From Xylaria sp. FL1777 (taxonomy: Eukaryota > Ascomycota > Sordariomycetes > Xylariales > Xylariaceae), in the NCBI GenBank assembly GCA_022578965.1, contig MU400678.1, positions 27,155 through 91,154 on the forward strand: DNA of 64,000 nucleotides. Direction: 5' to 3'. The position numbers and the translations under genes were made by a program. The notes beneath the pieces are model-generated. The model worked only from the letters and a program-made list of their open reading frames with translations, did no database searches and had not been told where the DNA came from. Each line of letters begins with the position of its first letter. The stretch's first letter is position 1. Shown one piece after another: positions 1 through 9,640 of the stretch.

Positions 1-404
1 TTATTTTTGCCTTTTATTATAAATTGCAGCAAGCACTTTTTTATATATTTGCACTATAGCATGCTATTAAAAGTAAATTTTCTATTTATAAAGCTTATTA
101 AGTTATTTGTAAATTAATTAATAGTTGTAATATTACTTGCAAAATTAAGCGTGCATATATAGCTATTAATTATAATTATTGCTTTAAAAGCAGCTTTTTT
201 TTACTATTTTAGATTACTTTAAAAAATGAAAAAATTATACTAAATTTAAGCACTAATTAATGGTTTTTTAAATTATGCTGCTTTTAAGTAAAAATATTTA
301 GCTTAACTAAGTTTATAAAAGCTTACTAAAACTAGGTTTGCTGCTATGCTATTATTTAACTACTTAAACTTATATAGCTTAAAAAATTAAAAAAAAGCTT
401 TAGT

Positions 405-1560
405 TATTTTAATTTTATAGCAATTTTAAAAGAGTTTTATAACTTATTTAAGTTTTTTAATACTAGCAAAGCAAATATATTGCTATAATTAAAGCAAGAA
501 AACTTTGTTATTAAGTTAAAAAAAAACGCAGTTATACTTTATTTTTTTATATATTTATTAGCTTAAAATAAGCTAAAAAAACTACAAAAATAGCTTAATA
601 AAATGCTAAAAGCAAAAAAAATTAAAAAGTTTACTAGTTTTATTAGCACTTTAATTCTTTTTATACTTAAGAAAAATAAAAGCTTACGTTTATATATAAA
701 CTATAAAAAACTTAATTAAGTTACGCATAAAAATTAATATACTTTATTACTTATTTTAAAGCTGCTTAATAAAATCTTAAAAGCTAAGATCTTTAGCAAA
801 ATTAACTTTAAGAATGCTTATTATTGCTTATATATTTAAAAAGAAAATAAATAAAAAATAGCGTTTTATATACGTTATAACTACTATAAATTTTTAGTTA
901 TGCTTATAAGTTTATTAAATATTTTTGCTACTTTTTAAAGTTATATATAAAAAGCACTTAATAATATAATAAATATATTTTGTATTGCATATTTTAATAA
1001 TATGCTTATTTTTTCCCTAAATAAAAATTCTTATATAAAACATGTTTAAAACATTATTAAAAAGCTATAAAAAGCAAAACTATACGTTAAGCTATTTAAG
1101 TACTAATTTTATTAAAAGAAAATTAAATTTTTAAGTTATATTATTTTTAGCCAAAAAATCAAAATAAACTTTTTACGTATAAATACTATTTAATAATAGC
1201 TTATATTAAATATTTATTAGGCGCTATAATAATTTTTAAGGTTTTATAACTTTTACTGCTGTTTTATAAACAGGTATTTTTATATTATTGCGCTTTTGTT
1301 TAAGTATTTAAAAAAGAACGTAATAAAAACGAAAAAAAGTTAAATTTCTTTAAATAATTTTAGAAAAAAAGCTTTTAAAAACCTTTAAGATGTATTTAAG
1401 CAAGCTATTCTTTTTATACATTTTAACCCTAAAAAACAAATATTACTAAAAATTAATTCTTTTAAAATAGCCCTTGCAGAAAATTTATTTTAGCAAAATA
1501 ATTAAAGCATTTTTAAACTAGTTATGTTTTATTTTTAAAAGCTATTTAAAAAAAAAATAT
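405..1560 (+). pseudogene. Gypsy-A pol relic: reverse transcriptase and start of RNase H
   Basis: This is the RNA-dependent DNA polymerase and RNase H part of a Ty3/gypsy polyprotein, which would copy the element's RNA in cytoplasmic particles. Codons lie at multiples of 3. Visible landmarks in order are a pre-RT linker (about 420-560) and a 'PILFVPKK'-like box read as LILFILKKNKSLRL (about 650-700). Next come 'FSKINLKNAY' (about 790-825), AFYIRY (861) and 'FLVM', then NIFATF where NAPATFQ is expected. The catalytic YxDD box is read as YFNN-ML at 990-1004, with both aspartates mutated to Asn. A 'KFLSYIISQ' box follows, then NFYCCFINRY (FYRRFI), LFKYLKK, and an RNase H entry LKIDSF (about 1455). 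Many TAA/TAG codons stand for Gln or Trp. Family assignment is firm; the domain edges are approximate. Confidence 0.88.
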
Positions 1561-2160
1561 AGTATAATACGCTTAACTAAAAAATGCTTGCAATAATAAA
1601 TTGCTTTAAGTATTAGCAGCATTATTTATAAAAAAGCAATTTACTAGTTAAAATATTAATTAATTATGCTAACCTTTAAGCGTTTATAAAAACGCTAAAG
1701 CTTAATAAAAAGCAAACTTATTAATGTTTATTATTAATTTCTTTTAACTTTATTATTAAATATTAAGCAAGCAAAAAAAATAAAGCTAATTTTTTTTTGC
1801 GCTATTTTAATTATATAGCTATTTTGCTTAATAATATTAACATTTTTCTAACGTTAAAAAAAAAAGTTATAGTAGTATAACAAATTAAAGTTCTTAATTT
1901 ATATTTTAATGCTTAAGTTAAAGCTTTATACTTTAAAGCTATACTTGCTAAAAAAGCTCTTTTTATTTAAGCAGTTATACGTTTGTATATATAAATAACT
2001 GCAGGCTTAAAGAAATTAAAAGATCTAAAGGCTTCTAAAAAGCTAAAAAACCTTATTTAAAAGATTTAAAAAAAAAACCCTAAATACTATACAATTATAA
2101 AACAATTAAAAGCAAAAAAGCTTATAAATCTTTAATAGTTAATAAAAAAATCTTTAGTTT
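1561..2160 (+). pseudogene. Gypsy-A pol relic: RNase H to integrase linker (weakly readable)
   Basis: This stretch lies between the clear RNase H entry and the clear integrase core in the same element and frame. It should encode the rest of RNase H, the linker and the zinc-binding HHCC part of integrase. I can follow scattered coding-like strings but cannot pick out the RNase H catalytic residues or the HHCC residues with certainty. Because the upstream RT and downstream integrase are in the same frame, any indels here must cancel. Confidence 0.55.
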
Positions 2161-3283
2161 GCTACAAAAACAAAATTTATATTTTTTTTAAAAAAGCTAT
2201 ACATTTTTAACTTATTAAGCTATATTATAATAATTTTTTAGCTAAATACTTTAACTAAAGCTGCACTTTAGAACTACTATAACAAAAGTTCTACTAAAGC
2301 AATATAAAACTAAATATTAAAAAATATATACAAAGCTATGCAATTTGCTTTAAAACTAAAGCAAAATATTACTAAAAATATAGTAAACTTAACGTTTTAT
2401 TAATACTTAATAAACTTATGCAAAAGCTATTTATAGACTTTATTACAAGTTTATTAAAAACCTTTTATAAAAAAAAACTAATTAATGCTATTTTTATTAT
2501 TATAAACAAATTTATTAAGCTTATATATTTATTTTTAGTTAATACTATTATAACTTTAGTTAAGCTAACAGTTTTATTTTACTATAAAATCAAATATATT
2601 TATAATAGCTTAAAAAGCATTATTTTTAATAAAAGCTCTGTTTTTATTAGCTAATTTTAGTTTAATTTATATTATTACTTAAAAGTTAAGCAAAAGCTTT
2701 TAGTAATATTTTATCCTAAAACTAATAAACAAACAAAACAAATAAACTAAATAATTAAAAGCTATTTTAAGTGCTTTATAAATAGTAAATAAACTAATTA
2801 GCCTTAATTTTTATTTTAAGCTTTTTTTGCTATAAATTTTACTATTAATTTTATAACTAAACGATTATTTTTTAAAGCTTTATATAATTATATGCTAAAA
2901 TTCCGTTTGTTCGTTAAAAATAACTTTATATTAAAAAGAATTTTAGCTATATAAAAACGTTTTAACAAGTTATAAACTATTAAAAACAAAATAACAAAGC
3001 AATAATAAATTATAACTAATAAATATATAAAACATTATAATAACAAATATAAATTTATAACTTTTAAAACTAAGAACTTAGTAATATTATTAATAAAAAA
3101 TATTAAGTTTAAAAATAAAAAGTTAGCGTTTAAGTTTATTAAACTTTTTTAAATTCTTTTTATAGTTAGTTTATAAGCATATTATATTAATTTTTTAAAA
3201 CAATATAGCTGCTTTTATTTTGTTTTCTTAATTTAGTTATTTAAGCTTTAAAAAGCTAAACATAAGTATAGTTTATTTATGTT
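2160..3283 (+). pseudogene. Gypsy-A pol relic: integrase core and C-terminal domain
   Basis: This is a DDE integrase (rve fold) of the Ty3/gypsy class, which would insert the cDNA into the genome. An open stretch at 2418-2654 carries the first half of the core: FIDFITSL, which keeps the first catalytic Asp, then a 'VVDRFTK' equivalent read INKFIKL, and IIFNKSSVFIS, the eroded 'SDRGSVFTS' box with the second Asp changed to Asn. Next comes FYPKTNKQTKQINQ, the 'HPQTDGQTER' box, at about 2715-2755. The C-terminal part includes AINFTIN, ALYNYMLKFR (the 'YG..P' box), KLAFKFIKLF (the 'KL.PKF.GPF' box) and a YxxF segment matching 'HPVFHVSLL' just before 3240. The frame equals that of the RT (2418 minus 861 is divisible by 3). 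The reading runs up to the Gypsy-B insertion. Confidence 0.9.
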
Positions 3284-3285
3284 AA
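3281..3285. repeat. Target-site duplication GTTAA, left copy (Gypsy-B)
   Basis: GTTAA lies immediately before the first base of the left LTR (TGTAAC) and recurs right after the last base of the right LTR at 9401-9405. Five-base duplications are usual for Ty3/gypsy integrases. The exact match despite heavy erosion supports both LTR boundaries. Confidence 0.9.
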
Positions 3286-3808
3286 TGTAACGGACCTATT
3301 ATACATTAATATAACGGGTTTGCCCTTAGGGTTTTAATTTGCAAGTAATAATAAGATTTTTAGCGGTAGTCCATTAGAAAGGTTTTTAGAGAACTTCTAC
3401 TACTGTGCATTAATAGAGGTCTTAAAAGATTAAAAGTAATAAGTATATTAATGCTTAGTAGTTATAAAGAAATAAAATTAATAGCTAAAAAGCTAAAAAC
3501 TAAATAAGTAATTAAATATAAAAAGTATATAATTATATAAACAAAAAAAACAGTAGTAATAATTTATAAACGTTTTTTTTTTTAATAAACTTAACGTTAT
3601 ATTGTTTTAAGTCTAAAGCTTAATAAATTTAACGCTTAAGTTTGTTAAGTTTAAGGCTTAATAAACTTAACGCTTAAGTTTGTTAAGTTTATATATTAAA
3701 CCCTTATAATAGTTTAAATATATATCTTTTTAACAAATAAGACTTCTTTTACGTATGCTTTTTTTATATATGGCTTTTTAACTAGCTTAGTTAGCTTATT
3801 TTATAATA
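3286..3808 (-). repeat. Gypsy-B LTR (3' LTR of the - strand element)
   Basis: This copy begins TGTAACGGACC and ends TTTTATAATA, where the other copy ends TTTTGTAACA. It has the same length as the right LTR (523 bp), and the two align without net indels. This copy keeps more G and C at its outer end, including ACGGACC and GCCCTTAGGG. It contains an internal inverted motif around 3600-3690 (AACGCTTAAGTTTGTTAAG repeated), also present in the partner. Confidence 0.93.
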
Positions 3809-3811
3809 TTA

Positions 3812-3824
3812 TTCTTTTTCTCTT
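3812..3824 (-). promoter_or_regulatory. Probable polypurine tract of Gypsy-B
   Basis: On the - strand this reads AAGAGAAAAAGAA, a purine run three bases from the inner edge of the LTR. This is the expected position for the plus-strand DNA synthesis primer of a retrotransposon. It is the main structural reason, apart from the pol reading frame, for orienting the element on the - strand. Confidence 0.6.
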
Positions 3825-3908
3825 GTAATTATTGTTTTAACAATTCTATATTTCTTTTTTTGTAAGTTTTTTTTTTTTATTTCTTTTTTTCCGTTCCTTG
3901 TGTTTATT

Positions 3909-4355
3909 ATGTTTAGTAAAGTCTCTAAAAAACCTCGCTTATTGCATTCCGAACAAAAGGCTTAACAAAACTTTGCTTTGCTTTCTTCTATTAAATTAAA
4001 ATCAATTAAAATAGCTTTATGCTTCTGCTGCAATTATTATAGTACAAAATGTTTAATGTTAAAATTTAACTTTAATTAATATGTTAAATATATTGCAGCT
4101 AAACAAACAAATTGCAATACTAAAGGTTTGTTTTTTAAGCAAATGCAGCAGCTTATTTTTTAGCACAAAAAGCTAAAAAATAAACTAAACACGCTAATAA
4201 AAAAGCATAAAAAAATAAGTGCAAAAATCTGCCGTTTTAAGCAACAAAAAAAATTATAGCAAAAAAAAATAGCTACTGCTATAATTTGTAGTTTAAGTAG
4301 TTTAAAAAAGCTTAAGCAAGTTAAAACAAAAAAGCGTTATATAGCTAAAAAATAA
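3909..4355 (+). pseudogene. Antisense gene relic in Gypsy-B: Zn(II)2Cys6-like cysteine cluster plus coiled coil
   Basis: A single frame of 148 codons runs from ATG at 3909 to a stop at 4353-4355, with only four internal stops (codons 19, 57, 85, 117), each of a kind that C-to-T or G-to-A mutation produces. Cysteines are at codons 38, 41, 48 and 69. Codons 58 and 61 are TAT, one transition away from TGT (Cys). The spacing C-x2-C-x6-C-x9-C-x2-C-x7-C fits the fungal Zn(II)2Cys6 (GAL4-type) cluster. From about codon 77 on, the protein is rich in Lys, Gln and Leu and looks coiled-coil forming, as in many binuclear-cluster regulators. It runs opposite to pol, tail to tail with it (pol stop at 4438), and starts about 100 bp inside the 3' LTR. 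Function is unknown; the zinc-cluster call rests on spacing alone. Confidence 0.7.
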
Positions 4356-4437
4356 AAATAGCATATTAAAACAGCATAGCTATTATTAGTTGTTCTTTTA
4401 AAGTTTAATTAAAACGTACTAAACGCTTCGTTTAAAG

Positions 4438-5260
4438 TTAACCTTTTTTTTTTAGCTTTAGCCGGTTAAAATATTAACAGTAGAACTAGTTTACAATTTT
4501 TTTAGCGGTTTTTAAGTGTTTTGTAAGTTCTTAAGTATTGTTAGCATATAAATATTTTTTCTATTTAATAAAATATTTAATATTGTTATTATTTTAACAA
4601 AAATCTAGTATATCTTTAATTTTATAGATGTTTTAATCTGTTTTTATTTTTAGTTATATTTTAATAAGTGTTTTAATAAGTACTAGTTCTAGTAAAAAAA
4701 TATAAAAAACAGGGTAAATTTGCATGTTCTTTAATAATAACAGTTTATAGTTAATAAATAAAATAATTTCTTTAATTTTAAAAGGGCCAAGTTTTTTAAA
4801 TTCTAATTTATTGCTTAGTTGTTTTGTTTTAATTTAAAAAATATTAATGTTTGCATTTTGTTTTTATTGTTATAAGTAAACTTTATTTCTTTTTTTAAAA
4901 GTTAGTTCTTTAGTTTGTTTTTTGTTATAGTATATTAACATTTGTTGTTATAAAAACTAAAAACGTAGTTATAGTTTAGCTTATAGCGTTTTAATTTCTG
5001 TTGCAATAGTTTTTACTTAAGGTGTTATAATTAAAATAGCAAGTGTTTTTATTAATGTTTTTTTTTGTTTTTTAATAGTTGCTTGCTATTTATAAACAGC
5101 TTTATATAAAAATATGTTTATATCTTTGTTTATTAATATATTATATAAGATTTATGCTATTAGTAATAGTTTTACTTAATTGTTTTATTAGTAGTTAATA
5201 TAACTTTATAAATACTGTTTTAGTATTTAGTTTAATTTTTTTGTTTGTTTGTTAGTTTAT
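4438..5260 (-). pseudogene. Gypsy-B pol relic: integrase C-terminal domain and chromodomain
   Basis: This is the C-terminal part of a chromovirus integrase; the chromodomain would steer insertion towards histone-marked chromatin. On the - strand, with codon 5' ends at multiples of 3, it begins with the box at 5226-5271 read L-stop-TNKQTKKLN, the 'HPQTDGQTERLN' motif. It continues through LEFKKLGPFKIK (the GPF box, about 4790-4825) and IYPVFYIFLLEL ('HPVFHISLLEP', about 4690-4725). The chromodomain then reads IYKIKDILDF, IKYFIK (about 4570), then KKYLYANNT (the 'KGY....NTWE' box, about 4535-4560) and HLKTAKKIVN, with the stop at 4438-4440. The stop lies 82 bp from the end of the convergent antisense relic. 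Confidence 0.9.
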
Positions 5261-5930
5261 AAGTAGTAAGCAGTTAAAAACTTTAGTTTAATACTAATAA
5301 GCTTAAAAAAACTAGTTTTAAACTTAAAAGTAAACAATTTATTTTAGTTTAAAACAATTTTTTTTAATAGCTTATGTTTGTTTAAGTATTAGTGTATAAA
5401 AGCGTATACAAATTATTTAACTATTATATTTTCTTTAAATAGTAAAAAGTAGGCATACTTAATAAGTTTATTAATAATAACTTATATTTTATTATACTAT
5501 ACTTTTATAACTAGATTAGTTAATAAAAGTAGTGCTATAATAAAATCTTAAGCAATAGTGTGCTATGCTTGTTTAGGTATTTATATAAGTTATAGCAGTT
5601 CATAAAGCTTATGTTAAGCTGCTTTAGCTTTGTTGCAAATATTGCATTTTCTTATAATAGACTTAACTATGCTTTATAGTCCTAAAAAGTTGTATTTTTT
5701 TTATAGTTGTTTAACTGTTTTTGTTGCTTTTTAGTGTTTATGTAATAAGTATTTATAGAATCTATAATATATTCTTAGTATTTCGTTTAAGATTTTCTTT
5801 GCAATTTTTCTAATTTTTTTGCTTTGTTTTTTACTTTTTTACTTAATAGTCTTTACTTTTTATTAAATTAAAGGGTTGCTAGTCTTTAACTATAGTATTC
5901 TTAAAATAATGTTATAATTAAATATATTAG
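5261..5930 (-). pseudogene. Gypsy-B pol relic: integrase zinc-binding domain and first half of the catalytic core
   Basis: This stretch uses the same frame as the C-terminal part. The zinc-binding HHCC domain is visible: LLHKH (about 5735-5750), then KYNFLGL, the 'KYYFPGM' equivalent, and IIRKCNICNKAKAA, which keeps both cysteines (about 5610-5655). After it comes IAxDFIIALLLL (about 5520-5550), the 'MDFITGLPPS' box with the first catalytic Asp (GAT) kept. The second core Asp lies in the poorly readable stretch 5280-5450. Upstream of 5750 the frame stays rich in Lys and Ile, as expected for the linker before integrase, but has no clear RNase H signature. Confidence 0.82.
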
Positions 5931-8877
5931 CAATATTTAATATAATTTGTTTTTTGTGTTTTTATATAAATACATTAAAAGGCTTAGTTTTTTTAAGTAT
6001 GCAATTATTATTATAGCTAGAAGTGCTTTTATTAAATCCTTTAATCCTTTAGGATCTTTGCTTATATTTCTAAGGAATTTTATCTTGTTTTGCTACTTTA
6101 AGTAAAATTATGTTAGCTTATGCTTTTAAGTTAATTAAAGTGTTATATTTTCTTTTTTAATATATAAGTTTAACTTTGAATTAATTTCTTTAATTATTAT
6201 ATTAAACTTTACGTAAAGCTTTAGTTTTTTTAGCTATTTGCTGCTTTTTTAGCAAATGCTTATTTTGTTTTTTGATTTTCTTTTATAAAATGTTTAAATG
6301 CTTGTTTTACTTAACACTTTAAATATTATTATATTTTGTTTTATTTTTGCTTTTAATTAAGCTTTAAATTATAGTTTTTAAGCTTTTTTGCTTTTAGTAA
6401 CCATTTTTTAGTACAATTATGCTTTAATTAGCTAGTAATATTTATAGCAGTTATTTTTACATTTCTTTAAAATAGTATTATAAGTATAATTAAAATTTTT
6501 TTTAAATGTTGCAAATTTTTATAAATCTTTATAATAAACTATAGTTATAACTAACCACTTTAATTTATAAAAGTTCCATATTTTTGTTTTTGCAATTTGT
6601 TTAAAAAATTAATTGTTCTTTAATTTATTAAGTAAATATTAATAATAACAGTATACTACACAGCAATTTTATAGTACTTTATTATATCCTAGATTTTTTA
6701 GTTATAAAATATTATTATTGTTTTTTATTATAGTTTTATTATAGTAATAACTTTTAGTAATTAGTTAAATTATTAGCTTTGGTTTTTAAAATATATTAGT
6801 TTTTGTACTAATTATTAATGCTTTTTTGTTTTGTTATATTTAAAGCAGTTTAAGCTATAAAAATACTTCGTTTATTTTTATTAGTTTTTTTTTTGTAGTG
6901 TTTTTTATAGCTTTTAGTTTTATTTGTTTTTGTTTTAAAGTTTTATAAGTTTTATTTCTTTAAGTTTATTTAGCAATTAAATACTTTAGTAATTTATAGT
7001 TAGTTTAATAACTATACTATTTATAATTATAGTTTTGTTTTTTTAAATAAAACTTTTCTTTAAGCTATATTTTAAGCTTTAATAGTTTAAAGTTTTTATA
7101 GTTTTATAAGTTTACTAACTATATTAACTTACTACTTTTTATTATTTGCTACTTTTAATTAAACTATTTTTTTAAGTTATATATTAAATAATTTTAATTG
7201 TTTATATAGCAAATATATTTTTTTGCAATTTGTTTTAATAACTATAAAGCTTTTAAATAATATTTATATGTTTGTTTATTTTAACTTATATAAATAAAAC
7301 ATTTAGATTTATTTAGTATAGCATTTTTGTTTTAACTTAAAATAGCAACTTTATACTTTTGCTTTAAAAATGTATTTTTTAAGTTGCTTTATTGTTTTTT
7401 GTTGTTTTAGACTTTTATAACTTGTACTTTTTTTTTAAGCTAAAAGATTTTTTTTTTTTTGTAGCTTTTTTTTCCGTTCTTTTTTTTAAATTAGCATTAT
7501 TTTTAAAAGTGTTTTTTTTTTTGCAGTTATAATATTTAACTTTAAACATGTTTTAAAGTTATTATTTTTAAACTTTATTAATTTGTTTAGATTTTTGTTT
7601 AATACTTTCTTAAGTGTTCTTTTTCTTGTTTTTTTTAGTTTTTTTAGTTTTAAAGTACTAATTAAATAATTATTAATTAATTATAATAGCTATATTAATA
7701 TATATATTAATTTTTGCTAGTTTATTTATTTTGCATAGTTTGTTTTAAACTTAGGTTTTAAGTTTACTATAAAATAAATAAAACAGTACAAGCTTAAGCA
7801 ATTTTAAGATTGCTGCTAATCGTTTAAATTTTATAGCGTAATTTACTGTTACTTTTGTTTATTTTAAGCAATAAAGTGCTTTTTTTACGTGTTCTGCTTT
7901 TTAAGTATTTTTAAATAATGCTTTTATTTAATTTTTAAACTTAACGTAGTTTTTAAAAATTTTTTTTGTTTCCGGTTTAAAGTTAGTTAATTTATTAGCT
8001 TTTAAAAAATTTTTTAAAATAAGTTAAAACTATTTTAGTACTTTTTCTAACAAAAATTATAAAATAATTATTATTTTTTAGTTCTTTTTTATAATAATAG
8101 TTAAATGCTATTTTAAATAAAGTTTAACGTAAATTAAAAAAGCTTTTATATTTATAAATTTATTATAAAGTTTTAAAGCAATAAGTTTAAAACTTTTAAT
8201 GTTTAGCATTTTTAATATTATAAAAAATCCTAATAATAAAAGCAGCAGTAGTAGTAAAAAGTTAGGTTTTTTATTTTAAGTTATTACTTTAAGTGTAGTA
8301 GTAATAAATATAAGCATTAGATTTGCTAATAGTAATATTAGCGTTAGTTATAATATAATTACTTATTTAAAACCTTAATTTATTATTATAGTAGTAATTA
8401 TTACTGCTGCTTTAATTACTATAGCTAATGTTTACGCTAGTTTAAAAGTTATAACGTTTAATATTTAAGCTATTTTTTAAGTTAAAGCAACTAGTTTACT
8501 TTGTAGCACTAGTATTAGCGTTAGTTTTTTTTTACTACTGCTGTTTAATTTTTTTTTTTTTACTATTGCTTTTTTTTTAATAAAAGTAGCTAGTAAAAGT
8601 GCTAAAGTTTATTGTTTTAGTACGTTGCTAGTTCTAAAAATCTTTAAAATTTTTAAACTTAATTCTTGATTTTTTGTTTTTAGTAGTATAACCTAAATTT
8701 AGTTTATTAATTATTAAGTAAAGTTTACTTATGTAATGCTATTTAGCATTTTTGTTTTTTAAATATCCTTTAAGTATGCTTTTAAAAGTTTATTTTATAA
8801 ACTAATTATTACTTAACTTTTTTATATTAATATTTGCTTTTATATGCTAAGTTTTATTAATTAAAAAGCTATTAAAG
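5931..8877 (-). other. Gypsy-B internal region expected to hold gag, protease and reverse transcriptase; not resolvable by eye
   Basis: The + strand is strongly T-rich here, consistent with an A-rich coding strand on the - strand. By position this should encode gag (near 8800-7500), protease, RT and RNase H. I could not find a convincing YxDD box, NAPxTF box or RNase H aspartates in any - strand frame. Two isolated look-alikes, YNNI at 6322-6333 and a LYKNTKNKL string near 5955, sit too close to the integrase to fit normal spacing. Either erosion or indels hide the RT, or part of it has been lost. Confidence 0.5.
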
Positions 8878-9400
8878 TATAACAAACTTATTATATATTA
8901 ATATAACAGGTTTGCTTTTAAGGTTTTAATTTGTAAGTAATAATAGAATTCTTAGCAGTAGTTTATTAAAGAAGTTTTCGGAAAACTTCTATTATTATAC
9001 ATTAATAGAGGTCTTAAGGAATTAAAAGTAATAAGTGTATTAATGCTTAACAGTTATAAAAAAATAAAATTAATAGCTAAAAAGCTAAAAACTAAATAAA
9101 TAACTAAATATAAAAAGTATATAATTATATAAACAAAAAAAACAATAGTAGTAATTTATAAACGTTCTTTTTTTTAATAAACTTAATGCTATATTGTTTT
9201 AAGTCTAAAGCTTAATAGACTTAACGCTTAAGTTCGTTAAGTTTAAGGCTTAATAAACTTAACGCTTAAGTTTATTAAGTCTATGCATTAAACCCTTATA
9301 GTGGTTTAAATATATATCTTTCTAACGAATAGAACTTTTTTTACGCATGCTTTCTTTATACATAGCCTCCTAACTAGCCTGGTTAGCCTATTTTGTAACA
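8878..9400 (-). repeat. Gypsy-B LTR (5' LTR of the - strand element)
   Basis: This copy begins TATAACAAACTT (TGTAACGGACCT in the partner) and ends TTTTGTAACA. It is 523 bp, the same length as the partner. Comparing the two copies shows changes such as CGG to CAA, GCCC to GCTT, GTCCA to GTTTA and ACTACTG to ATTATTA, nearly all transitions and in both copies. The outer end near 9340-9400 retains more GC (CATAGCCTCC, GCCTGGTTAGCC). Confidence 0.93.
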
Positions 9401-9405
9401 GTTAA
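9401..9405. repeat. Target-site duplication GTTAA, right copy (Gypsy-B)
   Basis: This is an exact match to 3281-3285, directly after the terminal ACA of the right LTR. Removing Gypsy-B and one GTTAA rejoins the Gypsy-A pol frame. Confidence 0.9.
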
Positions 9406-9640
9406 ACCTTAAAAATAAGTTAAAAAAATAAAAAATTAAAAATATAATAAGTAAAATAACTTATAATAAAAAAAAATATTATTTTATTAAGTAAAAAAGC
9501 TAGCTAACTAAGTATAATTAATAAATATTTATTACTAATATTATAGCTTTTAAAGCAATTAAAAACTTTAAAAAGCGCTTAAATTACAAAAAAAAAGCAA
9601 AGCTATTAAGCTAATAAAATAGTACTAATTTATTATTAAT
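9406..9640 (+). pseudogene. Gypsy-A pol relic resumed: C-terminal chromodomain
   Basis: Joining the codon left open at 3283 across one GTTAA to 9406 continues the Gypsy-A frame. It then reads LKNKLKKIKN, KYNK, ILFYxVKKLAN and YYSFxSN. This lines up with the pattern of a fungal gypsy chromodomain (a 'VEKIL' start, a 'YLVKWLGY' strand, then 'NA..AI..F..R'). Trp codons have become AAA or stops, so single aromatic cage residues cannot be confirmed. The chromodomain call is supported by position directly after the integrase 'VFHVSLL' box and by the same arrangement in Gypsy-B. Confidence 0.68.

Larger units (their letters stand above)
1..3285 (+). mobile_element. Gypsy-A: left part of a Ty3/gypsy retrotransposon, cut by the window edge and by Gypsy-B
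   Basis: This is the 5' to central part of a Ty3/gypsy element coded on the + strand. With stops ignored, the frame starting at multiples of 3 reads as gypsy pol from near the window start to 3283: a protease/RT linker, RT, RNase H, integrase and the integrase C-terminal region. No frame change is needed anywhere in this stretch. The 5' LTR and gag must lie left of the window. The right end is interrupted at 3285 by the target duplication of Gypsy-B, and the element resumes at 9406. The 3' LTR was not identified. Erosion is almost entirely by transitions, so the element is dead. Confidence 0.88.
3286..9400 (-). mobile_element. Gypsy-B: complete but dead Ty3/gypsy chromodomain retrotransposon, nested in Gypsy-A
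   Basis: This is a 6115-bp LTR retrotransposon with two direct 523-bp LTRs (TG...CA ends) flanked by GTTAA on both sides. The genes are on the - strand. A 13-nt purine tract on that strand adjoins the LTR at 3286-3808, making that the 3' LTR. The pol integrase and chromodomain read leftwards and end at 4438. In addition, a + strand gene relic sits between the pol end and the 3' LTR. The element interrupts the pol of Gypsy-A between the integrase C-terminus and the chromodomain. The LTRs differ mostly by transitions. I could not place its reverse transcriptase with confidence. Confidence 0.93.

Noticed and set aside
1414..1436. A CCCTAA-like word as telomeric repeat
   Set aside because: ACCCTAAAA occurs singly, without tandem repetition; it is pol coding sequence of Gypsy-A.
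6322..6333. YNNI on the - strand as an eroded RT YxDD box of Gypsy-B
   Set aside because: It lies only about 200 codons upstream of the integrase zinc-binding domain, too close for RT plus RNase H, and no flanking RT boxes are readable.
7225..7300. A possible gag zinc knuckle on the - strand (C-F-I-Y-I-S, then Y-K-Y) in Gypsy-B
   Set aside because: Cys and two TAT codons fit positions 1, 4 and 14 of CX2CX4HX4C, but the His position reads Lys (AAA), which a single transition from CAC or CAT cannot give.
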